Origin: JBBRNH01 sp038247465
Lineage (GTDB): Bacteria; Bacteroidota; Bacteroidia; Cytophagales; Spirosomataceae
DNA: 27,088 nt
Direction: 5' to 3'
Assembly (NCBI GenBank): GCA_038247465.1
Contig: JBBRUV010000015.1
Span: forward strand, 1 to 27,088
Made by a program: the position numbers and the translations under genes. Positions 15,760 to 23,425 of the stretch are shown here, piece by piece. Numbering within the stretch: position 1 is the first letter of the stretch; every line of letters starts with the position of its first letter. Below the pieces are notes generated by a model. The model was not told the DNA's origin, made no database searches, and saw nothing but the letters and a program-made list of their open reading frames with translations.

Positions 15760-18700
15760 TCATTCCTTCATCCCGGCCAGCTTTTTCTTGGCTTCGGCCA
15801 CAATGGTTTCATTTTTTGAATTGTCAATCACGGATTGCAGCACGGCGCGGGCCTGGGTCAGTTCGCCGAGGGCCGCGTTGTTGTCGGCCACGAGCATAAA
15901 CGCCCGGCCTTTCCAGTATTCAAACTCGTCAGAATCAAACAACTCGTTGAATTTCAGTAACGCAGTGGTTGATTCCTTGTATTTTTTCTGCCGGTTCAAA
16001 ATGTCGCCAAGCAGGTATTGCGCTTCGGCTCCGTTCAGGTCTTTGGCTAAGGCAACCGTCCGGTCGAGTTCAATTTTAGCGTTGATGTAGTCGCCTTTGT
16101 TCACGGCTACCTTGCCGAGCGTGAGTTGCGCCCGGTTTTGCGCGCCCGGCACTACGTTTCCGGTGGTAATAATGTCGCGGGCTAAAACAGCCGCCGAATC
16201 GGGTTTGGCGGCCAGCAGATACACGTCCATCATACCCAATTGCGCCGACACCTGCCCGGCTTTGTCGGTGGCGCGGGACAGCACAAAGCGGTAGTTGGCA
16301 ATGGCACGGGGAAAGTTTTTGGCCTTGGCTTCCAGGTCAGCCGCCCGCGTGGCCGCCCGCATCGAAAAGTCGGACGTATTATCGAGCATCACCAAGCCGT
16401 AATACCGCAGCGCGTTGGCCGCGTCGTTGGTCAGCCGGTACGATTCGCCGAGGTAAAACTGCGCTTCGTCGGTGTTGGGCGAGTTCGGGTATTCCTGCAA
16501 AAACGCCAGTAATGCCTCGGTTGCCTGCGGGTATTTGCCGTTGCCAAAAATATTTTTGGCGTTCTCGAACTCGGCCTTTTCGACCTCGGTGCTGCCGGGA
16601 TTGGCTTTTTTGAAGCGGCCCAACTCGGCCTGAAAATCTTCGGGTCGTCCGGCATCGTTGAGGGCGTTTTGCAAACCAATCAGCGCACTTTGCGCCCGGT
16701 CGGAGCCGCCAAACTCGGCCAGAATCCGGCGATAATCGGCGATGGCGGCTTCGTAAAGTTCGAGGTTGGCGTTGGCAATAGCCCGTTTTTCGAGAGCCGC
16801 CGGAATCAGGTAACTCTTGGGTTTGTCCTGGATCAGCTTCGAATAACTGCGGATAGCCACCTGAAACGCGCCCTTTTCAAAGTCCACATTAGCGGCCTGA
16901 AACAGCGCGTCGTCCACGTAGCGCGAACCGGGAAACTGCCGCTGCAACTGATCAAACTGGGCTTTGGCTTCTGATTCGCGCCCGACGTAGGTCAAAATCA
17001 CGCCTTTCTGGTAAGTAGCGTAGTCGCGGTCGCCCCGGTTCTGGGCAATGGCCTCGTCATACGCCCGTATCGCGTCGGTGTATTGTTTGGTGGCAAACAG
17101 ACAATCGGCCAGCCGGACGCGGGCATCGTCGGTGGCGGTGCGGTCGGCGGGGTCGCCACCATTCTTCAAAAACTCGCGGAAAGCGGGCAGTGCCTGGGCG
17201 TATTTTTTCTGGTTGTAGTAGGCGTAACCGATGGCATACTGCGCCTTTGCGCCAAACTCCTCACTACCTGTTTTTACCACCTGGGCATACAACGGGATGG
17301 CCGCATCGTACTGTTTCTGCGCCGAAAAGGTCTCGGCTTTCCAGAACTGCGCGGCTTTTTGCAAGGCGTCGTCGGTCGGGTATTTCAGCGATTTATCGAA
17401 GTTGGCGAGGGCTGCGGGGTAGCGGTCGGCGTTGAAATCGTTCACGGCCTGGTTGTAGGTCAGCCGTTGGTACGTCGCGTTTATTTTCGGAGTCCGGCGT
17501 TTCAGCTTCTCGATATAGGCAATGGCAACGGGGTAGTTGTTGGACGCGAAATAGCTTTCAGTGAGGAGTTCGTTGGCTTCGTTTTCAAACTTGCTGTCGG
17601 GATATTGCTGCTGAAACGCGGTCAGTTCTTTCACCGCATCGCCCCCGTTATTCTGATCGAGTTGCAATTTGGCGTGCGTGAACCGGCTTTCTTCCTGAAT
17701 ACTTTTATCGAACGTCAACCGCCCGGCCTGGTCAAACGCCGTGAGTGCAAATGGCACATTATTGGCCTGTAACTGACTGATACCGAGTGAATAAGCTGCA
17801 TACTGCGCCAGCGTGTCTTTGCCAGTGGCGAGGGGTTTTAGTTGCGTAATCGCATCGGCGTAGGCCCCGGTTTTGAACAGACTCTGCCCATATCGGAATT
17901 TTATTGCAGCCGGCGCACCCGCAAAGGCGGCTCCATTGGTGGCCGTTTTCCCGCCTAAGTACTGCCGGTAAAACGGAATGGCTTTGGCGTAATTGCCCTG
18001 CTGGTAATACACCTCGGCGGTAAACAGCGCGACTTCGGGCAGGCCGTTTCCGCGTTTCAGGAGCGGCTCGGTATAGGTTAAAAGTTCGTTGTATCGGCGT
18101 TGCTTGTAGAGGGCCTGGGCAATGAAATTCGGCACCTCGTTCTGGTAAGTCGGGTTGGCAGCAATGCGCTGAAAATCACTTACGGCCTCGCCGTAGTTGC
18201 CCTGCCGGAAGTTGATGACCCCGGCATAATACGAAGCCGCCGGTGCTACGTCAAGATCGGCATCCTGCTTGATGGCGTTCAGCAGCGGCAAGGCCCGTTT
18301 CAAATCCTGGGTGTTGAAATAAGCTAGGGCCAGCCGGTATTTATTCTGCGCCTGACCGTAGTAATTTCCGTTCTGGCCGACGGCTTTCTCCAAAAAACCA
18401 ATGGCTTTGTTGTAGTCTTCCCGGTCGAAGTAATACTTCCCCAAGTCACCGTAGAGTTGCCCGGCTTTGGGGTGCTGACTGTGATTTTTCACGAAGCGGT
18501 CAACCTGCACTTCGGCACCGGGCGCGTCGGTGTAGAGACTCGTTAGGGCTAAGTAATACTCGGCTTCGACGGCGTTCTGGTCGGCGGCTGGTGTTCCGGG
18601 CGTATCGAGAGCGGGCGTTTGGCTGGCAAGTTGCCGCCGGTCGAGGTATTGCCGAAACTCGTAGCGGGCGGCTGCGTAGTTGTTTTTCTCGAAGAGTTCG

Positions 18701-18837
18701 ATGCCGTTGCGGAAGTGCAAATCCGGCTCGGTGTAGGTCAATGTCCGCTGGGCCACGGTCGGCAGCAGCGCGGCTCCGGCGAGGGCAACGGTCAGCGCGA
18801 GGGCAATTCCGGCCTGTCGGATAGGATTTTGGGGCAT
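15760..18837 (-). CDS. Large periplasmic tetratricopeptide-repeat protein
   Basis: The ATG at 18837 gives 1025 residues beginning with a signal peptide (MPQNPIRQAGIALALTVALA, cleaved near TVAQ). Almost the whole mature protein consists of TPR-like helix pairs, recognisable from recurring patterns such as YYLALTSLY, GDLGKYYFDREDYNKAIGFL, AQYAIGYAYYNQKKYAQALP and AQYLLGDILNRQKKYKESTT, that is, about 34-residue units with conserved small residues and Tyr/Ala pairs. Blocks resemble the Tol-Pal partner CpoB/YbgF (QYPDSKFENEANELLTESYF). TPR proteins act as scaffolds for complexes. It is the first gene of a three-gene set followed by the outer-membrane barrel and the HU/SPOR protein, suggesting a complex that spans the periplasm from outer membrane to peptidoglycan. 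No catalytic residues are apparent. Confidence 0.92.
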   Translation of the reverse strand: MPQNPIRQAGIALALTVALAGAALLPTVAQRTLTYTEPDLHFRNGIELFEKNNYAAARYEFRQYLDRRQLASQTPALDTPGTPAADQNAVEAEYYLALTSLYTDAPGAEVQVDRFVKNHSQHPKAGQLYGDLGKYYFDREDYNKAIGFLEKAVGQNGNYYGQAQNKYRLALAYFNTQDLKRALPLLNAIKQDADLDVAPAASYYAGVINFRQGNYGEAVSDFQRIAANPTYQNEVPNFIAQALYKQRRYNELLTYTEPLLKRGNGLPEVALFTAEVYYQQGNYAKAIPFYRQYLGGKTATNGAAFAGAPAAIKFRYGQSLFKTGAYADAITQLKPLATGKDTLAQYAAYSLGISQLQANNVPFALTAFDQAGRLTFDKSIQEESRFTHAKLQLDQNNGGDAVKELTAFQQQYPDSKFENEANELLTESYFASNNYPVAIAYIEKLKRRTPKINATYQRLTYNQAVNDFNADRYPAALANFDKSLKYPTDDALQKAAQFWKAETFSAQKQYDAAIPLYAQVVKTGSEEFGAKAQYAIGYAYYNQKKYAQALPAFREFLKNGGDPADRTATDDARVRLADCLFATKQYTDAIRAYDEAIAQNRGDRDYATYQKGVILTYVGRESEAKAQFDQLQRQFPGSRYVDDALFQAANVDFEKGAFQVAIRSYSKLIQDKPKSYLIPAALEKRAIANANLELYEAAIADYRRILAEFGGSDRAQSALIGLQNALNDAGRPEDFQAELGRFKKANPGSTEVEKAEFENAKNIFGNGKYPQATEALLAFLQEYPNSPNTDEAQFYLGESYRLTNDAANALRYYGLVMLDNTSDFSMRAATRAADLEAKAKNFPRAIANYRFVLSRATDKAGQVSAQLGMMDVYLLAAKPDSAAVLARDIITTGNVVPGAQNRAQLTLGKVAVNKGDYINAKIELDRTVALAKDLNGAEAQYLLGDILNRQKKYKESTTALLKFNELFDSDEFEYWKGRAFMLVADNNAALGELTQARAVLQSVIDNSKNETIVAEAKKKLAGMKE

Positions 18838-18890
18838 AAAGGATTGGATAACGGGCAAACGCCTTGTATTTTCGCAGTTCTTTTTAGAAT

Positions 18891-18982
18891 AGTTCGTAGT
18901 TTTTCGGTTTGTAGTTCATAGTTGGCTTGCGCAGAACTACGGGCTGATGCGTAAGCCAACTATGAACCAAAAACTACGAACT
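18891..18982. repeat. Heptamer-type stem-loop, copy C
   Basis: The outer stem pairs 18891-18904 with 18969-18982 (14 bp, perfect) and the inner stem pairs 18914-18928 with 18953-18967 (15 bp, perfect), continuing as CGCA/TGCG at 18930 and 18948. TTYGTRG-like units are still visible (TTCGTAG, TTTGTAG, TTCATAG) but more degenerate than in copy B. It lies between the divergent TPR (-) and M61 peptidase (+) genes, so it is not a terminator. Confidence 0.88.
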
Positions 18983-19013
18983 CAAAATTAACGCCCAACA
19001 TCCCGTTTTCCGT

Positions 19014-20903
19014 ATGAAATACCAAGTTCGGCTGGCTTTGATGCTCCTGATGCCGCTTTTCTCAGCCAACCGCCCGGTCTTCGCCGTTGCTGATTATCCC
19101 GCTATCAATGTCACCAACGACGACGAAGCCCCGCTGCCTGCCCCTACCCTTTCCTTCACGCTGGCGATGCCGCATCCAGAGACGCACTTTTTTGAGGTGA
19201 CGATGCGGCTGACCAATTTCGCGGTGCCGACCAACGCTCGCAAAACCGGTTTCGTAGACCTCAAAATGCCCGTCTGGACTCCCGGTTCGTACCTGATTCG
19301 GGAATACGCCAAGAACGTCGAAGGATTCACCGCCACGCTGAACGGACAGCCGGTTGCCGCCGTGAAAAGCAAGAAAAACACGTGGCGAATTACGTCTCCC
19401 ACCGAGTTAGCTGTGGGTTCTGAACTGCTGGTGCGTTACCGGGTCTATGCCAGTGAGTTAAGCGTCAGAACGAGTTTTGTGGACGATGAACACGGCTACG
19501 TAAATGGAGCCGGTATGTTTCTCTACCACGACGCGCTCAAAGCCATTCCGCACCGCCTGACGGTGTTGCCCCACGCTTCGTTCAAGAAAGTAAATACCTC
19601 GCTGCCAACCGTGAACAACGAGCCAGGTTTTGTGTTTGAGGCTCCTAATTTTGATATTCTTGTGGATTCGCCCATCGAAATTGGCAACCACCGGACGTTT
19701 ACATTTACCGCATCGGGTGTGCCGCACACGGTAGCGCAGTTTGGTGCGGTTGATTACAACGAGCGCAAACTCGCGGCTGATTATCAGCGTATTTGCGAAG
19801 CGGCTGCGTCGGTTGTGGGCGAGCATCCGGGGCCAAACTACACCTTTCTCGTGCATCATCTGGCGCAGGGCGGGGGCGGTCTGGAACACCTCAACAGTAC
19901 ATCTCTGCAAACCGGGCGCAACACCTACGGTAGCGAAGCCGCCTACCGGGGTTTCCTGACGCTGGTGGCCCATGAATATTTTCACCTCTGGAACGTGAAG
20001 CGCATCCGGCCCGTCGCGCTCGGCCCGTTCGATTATGAGAACGAAAACTACACCCGGATGCTCTGGGAAGCCGAAGGATTTACCGCTTTTTATGAAGATT
20101 ATATCGTGCGCCGGGCCGGGTTCACCACACCGGAACAGTACATCAGTATCGTGGCGGGCGACATTGGTACCGTCGAAAATCAGCCGGGAAACCGGGTGCA
20201 GTCAGTGGCCGATGCCAGTTTCGATGCCTGGATAAAGTTTTACCGCCCCAACGAAAACAGCCAAAACAGCACCATTTCGTACTACACCAAAGGCGCGGTT
20301 CTGGCCTCACTGCTCAACCTTGCCATCTTAGACGGCTCCGACGGGGCGCGGAATCTCGACGATGCGATGCGGTTTCTGTATCAGGAATACTACAAAAAAC
20401 AGCAGCGCGGCTTTACCGATACCGAGTTTAAGCAGGCCTTAGAAACAGCCGCCGGGCGCAGTTTCGATGATTTCTTTGCTAAGTACGTGAACGCTACCGA
20501 AGCCATTGACTACAATACCTTCTTCGGCCCCGTTGGCCTGAAACTCACCACTGCACCCGTTAGCTCTACCGATGGTTTCTTGGGCGCAACCACCGTACCG
20601 ACCAGCGGGCGGGCAACGGTAACGGCTGTCCGGCGCGACGGCCCCGCCTGGACCGATGGCCTAAACGCAGGCGACGAAATCATCGCCGTTGACAGTATCC
20701 GGGTGCTTGACGACCTAAACCGCTTATTGGTCGGTCGCAAACCCGGCGACGTGGTGCAGGTGCTGATAAACCGGGGCGGTCTCCTCCGCGAACTACCCAT
20801 CCGATTAGCCGATAACCCGTTGATTGTCTATAAGTTGGAGCCTTTACCCAACCAAACCGACCGGCAAAAACGGCTGTATAACAAGTGGTTGTGGGTGAAG
20901 TGA
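19014..20903 (+). CDS. M61-family metallopeptidase with C-terminal PDZ domain
   Basis: The product is 629 residues with a hydrophobic N-terminus (MKYQVRLALMLLMPLFSANR) that looks like a signal peptide. The family hallmark is clear: HEYFHLWNVKRIRP at 320-333, giving His320, Glu321 and His324, with Glu354 in LWEAEGFTAFY as third zinc ligand. GGGGLEHLNS upstream of the motif is also typical of M61. A PDZ domain lies at about 530-610 (RRDGPAWTDGLNAGDEIIAV). Characterised M61 enzymes are glycyl aminopeptidases with preference for N-terminal Gly or Ala; location here is probably periplasmic or outer membrane. The gene diverges from the TPR gene across a heptamer stem-loop and converges with the M28 peptidase gene with 18 bases between stop codons. 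A joint role in peptide use is inferred from this pairing only. Confidence 0.95.
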   Translation: MKYQVRLALMLLMPLFSANRPVFAVADYPAINVTNDDEAPLPAPTLSFTLAMPHPETHFFEVTMRLTNFAVPTNARKTGFVDLKMPVWTPGSYLIREYAKNVEGFTATLNGQPVAAVKSKKNTWRITSPTELAVGSELLVRYRVYASELSVRTSFVDDEHGYVNGAGMFLYHDALKAIPHRLTVLPHASFKKVNTSLPTVNNEPGFVFEAPNFDILVDSPIEIGNHRTFTFTASGVPHTVAQFGAVDYNERKLAADYQRICEAAASVVGEHPGPNYTFLVHHLAQGGGGLEHLNSTSLQTGRNTYGSEAAYRGFLTLVAHEYFHLWNVKRIRPVALGPFDYENENYTRMLWEAEGFTAFYEDYIVRRAGFTTPEQYISIVAGDIGTVENQPGNRVQSVADASFDAWIKFYRPNENSQNSTISYYTKGAVLASLLNLAILDGSDGARNLDDAMRFLYQEYYKKQQRGFTDTEFKQALETAAGRSFDDFFAKYVNATEAIDYNTFFGPVGLKLTTAPVSSTDGFLGATTVPTSGRATVTAVRRDGPAWTDGLNAGDEIIAVDSIRVLDDLNRLLVGRKPGDVVQVLINRGGLLRELPIRLADNPLIVYKLEPLPNQTDRQKRLYNKWLWVK

Positions 20904-20921
20904 TGAGACGATGAGACCTAA

Positions 20922-23177
20922 TTACCGGCTGCCACCTACGCTTGCCGGAGCGGGGTTGCTCATTTGCTGGGCCAACGTTGCCATTTTTTCACTCAGCGAC
21001 GTAATGGCCTTGCGGTAGCGAGCTTCTAAATCGGGCAGGTTGGCCGTTGATTTCAGCGAGGCTTCGTACAGAAAACCCGGTAACATCCACGACGCATAGC
21101 CACTATACGGGTCAGACGACGCATACAACGACCGATACCAGTTGCCGAACGCCATGCCTTTCTGATCCACAAATGACTGTTCCAGCGCCCGCATCGTGCG
21201 GTTTAGCTCGGCAAGTTTATCGGTTTTGCCCGTCAACAAGTAGGTTTTGCTGGCGGCAGTGGCCGCTTCGGCGTTTTTTTGCATGGCGGCAACGTCGGCA
21301 ATCAGCGGGTCAATCGAATACGTTGGGGCGTAGGCTTTGATGGCTTTTTCGGCGGCCCGAAGGTGAACCGTTAAATCAGTAGCATAGCGAACCATGTCGA
21401 ACGGCAGCAGGTCGGCGTTGGCGAGCCGGAGGGTCAGCGTACCGACAACCTGCTCCATCATCGGCCCCATTTTGTAGGTCGGGTCGGCAAATTTGTCGTA
21501 GAAATACAGGTCGTCATATTGTGAGTGATACAGCGTCGGGCCTTCCATGCCGGCACTCATGGCGGGCATTCCGACGTGCATATACGGCCCGATGTGGTCA
21601 GAACCACCGCCGAGGTTGCCAATCGTTGGTTCGCCCGTGACCATTGCCGGCGCCGACGCCCCCGTGACCCGCGTGGGGTTGCCAGCCGCCTTGTTACCGA
21701 GCCAGTGTTCATACACGGTTTTGTTCGAGTCGGGGTACTGCACCGATTTGGTGGCTTCGATAATCAGTCCTTTCATAGACGGTGAAGCCGATGCGCCGAA
21801 GGTATGGCCCGACACGGCGGCATCGTAGTTCATGTAGGCAACGGCTTTTTTGACCAGTTCGTCGCGGAACTGTTCGCTCCATTCTGCCGAGCCAATCACG
21901 CCAAATTCTTCGGCATCCCAGTGGGCAATTTTAATGGTTCGGCGGGGGCGTTGGCCGCTTTTGGCGAGTTTCCCCAGCGATTCGGTCATGGCTAAGAGCA
22001 TGGCCGTGCCGGAGTTGGGGTCGGTTGCGCCGAAACTCCAGGCATCGTAATGGCAACCGGCAATCACCCATTCGTCGGGAAATTCGCTGCCGGTGAGCGT
22101 TCCTACCACCTGATAAATGCGCTGAATCGCTTTTTCCTGCTTTACGCTCAGGCGCACTGTCAGCTCCGGCCCGCCTTCGAGCCGGTACGTCAGCGGAAGC
22201 CCGCCCTGCCAGCCCGCAGGCACAGCTTTGGGGCCGGTCATGCGTTTCAGAATCTCGACCGCCGAGCCGTAGGGCAAGGGCGTAACCGGAATTTTGGGCA
22301 GGTCAACGTCAGCCAGGGCCATTCGTTTGGGCGTATTTTTGGCATCCAGTGGCAGCGCGGCTTCTCCGGGCGTGAGCGGGTCACCAGTGTACGGCACGGT
22401 CAGCAGCGAGCCGCGCTGAATCACACTTTCACTGTAAAACGGGCCTTCGGGAAACGTCAGCCCGCGCACATAACCCGACTCGGCGGGGTCGGTAAAAATC
22501 AGCAGGCCAACGGCACCGGCAGCTTCGGCAAAGCGGGCTTTGTAACCCCGGAAATTACCGCCATACCGCGCCAATACCACTTTTCCGGCCACCGAAATGC
22601 CCATCGCGTTGAGTTGTTCAAAGTCTTCTTTGCGGCCATAGTTTGCGTAAACTACCTGCGCCGTTGCGTCGCCATTGCCTGAATACGCATTCCAACCGCT
22701 CATAATGCGGGGGTCGCTGGCGTATTTGTCTTCCTTGAAAATAAACTCTTTGGTGTTGATCGGCATCCGGGTTGGGGTCACAATCTCGACCGAGATGTCG
22801 CCGGGGCCTTTGGGCAGGTAAATATCATGGGGGTAAATGTCCACCTGCCAGCCTGCGTTCCGCATCGTTTCGGCAATGTAGTCGCGGACGCGCTCGTTTT
22901 CGGGCGACCCGGCCACGTGTGGCACGCTGCACAACCGGGTGAGGTGGTTTTTGAAGCGTTCCGATGCCGAGTGCGGCCCAACCTGTTGTTGCTTAAACTC
23001 GGTTTCGGCTTTGAGTTCGGTGGCCTGTTGTTTCGGGGTGAAACCAGTGAGCGAGGGCGGGGTGATGGTTTGCGCCGTTGCTGCCAGGGAAAACAGCACG
23101 GCCAACAACAGGAGTAAACGGTTCCGGCCTGTGAAGACAAAGACCGGGGAGATTGCACGTGATAGGTTATAGAACAT
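20922..23177 (-). CDS. M28 metallopeptidase of the glutamate carboxypeptidase II type
   Basis: The product is 751 residues: signal peptide (hydrophobic RLLLLLAVLFSLAATAQ), a protease-associated domain inserted early (GKVVLARYGGNFRGYKARF) and an M28 catalytic domain. The two-zinc site can be assigned: His376 in GCHYDAWSFGATDPNSG, Asp386, Glu424 in WDAEEFGVIGSAEW with Glu423 as general base, Asp452 in MNYDAAVSG and His528 in GGGSDHIGPYMHVG. These motifs follow those of human glutamate carboxypeptidase II very closely, including the spacing of the first four ligands. A C-terminal helical region resembles the dimerisation domain of the transferrin-receptor family. It should cleave peptides or N-acylated acidic dipeptides outside the cytoplasm; the natural substrate is unknown. 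It is encoded tail to tail with the M61 peptidase. Confidence 0.95.
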   Translation of the reverse strand: MFYNLSRAISPVFVFTGRNRLLLLLAVLFSLAATAQTITPPSLTGFTPKQQATELKAETEFKQQQVGPHSASERFKNHLTRLCSVPHVAGSPENERVRDYIAETMRNAGWQVDIYPHDIYLPKGPGDISVEIVTPTRMPINTKEFIFKEDKYASDPRIMSGWNAYSGNGDATAQVVYANYGRKEDFEQLNAMGISVAGKVVLARYGGNFRGYKARFAEAAGAVGLLIFTDPAESGYVRGLTFPEGPFYSESVIQRGSLLTVPYTGDPLTPGEAALPLDAKNTPKRMALADVDLPKIPVTPLPYGSAVEILKRMTGPKAVPAGWQGGLPLTYRLEGGPELTVRLSVKQEKAIQRIYQVVGTLTGSEFPDEWVIAGCHYDAWSFGATDPNSGTAMLLAMTESLGKLAKSGQRPRRTIKIAHWDAEEFGVIGSAEWSEQFRDELVKKAVAYMNYDAAVSGHTFGASASPSMKGLIIEATKSVQYPDSNKTVYEHWLGNKAAGNPTRVTGASAPAMVTGEPTIGNLGGGSDHIGPYMHVGMPAMSAGMEGPTLYHSQYDDLYFYDKFADPTYKMGPMMEQVVGTLTLRLANADLLPFDMVRYATDLTVHLRAAEKAIKAYAPTYSIDPLIADVAAMQKNAEAATAASKTYLLTGKTDKLAELNRTMRALEQSFVDQKGMAFGNWYRSLYASSDPYSGYASWMLPGFLYEASLKSTANLPDLEARYRKAITSLSEKMATLAQQMSNPAPASVGGSR

Positions 23178-23217
23178 AGTTGTCAGGTTGAAGAAAACGC
23201 CCTGAAACTATGGAAAA

Positions 23218-23415
23218 CTATGGATTTTGACAAATTTTATTTCGACTTGCCGTTTTTAGCCCCAACTGAGCAATGATCTCGGCTTTGCGGTTGGCAATCG
23301 TCTTCTCACTTCTGCATAGTTTTTCACCAATCTGGGCATTGGTCAGGACTTGTGCCGTTAAACACAAAATGTTTCGGCGGTAGCTGTCTAAGCGTTCCCA
23401 GCCGGGGGGCGTGAG
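23218..23415 (-). pseudogene. LuxR-type helix-turn-helix domain remnant
   Basis: The 210 bases between mutS and the M28 gene contain a 65-codon stretch that reads LTPPGWERLDSYRRNILCLT, then LTNAQIGEKLCRSEKTIANR, and ends QLGLKTASRNKICQNP before a TAG stop. This is the layout of a LuxR/GerE DNA-binding domain (usual pattern LTxRExEVLxLIAxGxSNKEIAxxLxISxxTVxxHxxNIxxKLGxK). The frame is open only to a stop at 23440-23442, inside the mutS end, and has no start codon before the domain, so no receiver or sensor part remains. I interpret it as the last piece of a lost regulator. Expression from an internal TTG would remove the beginning of the domain. Confidence 0.6.
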
Positions 23416-23425
23416 CGGACTTCCC

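Noticed and set aside
15645..15899. Small plus-strand proteins over the heptamer array (repeats of WFVVRSS)
   Set aside because: Seven-base units make all frames open; these are repeat translations, not genes.
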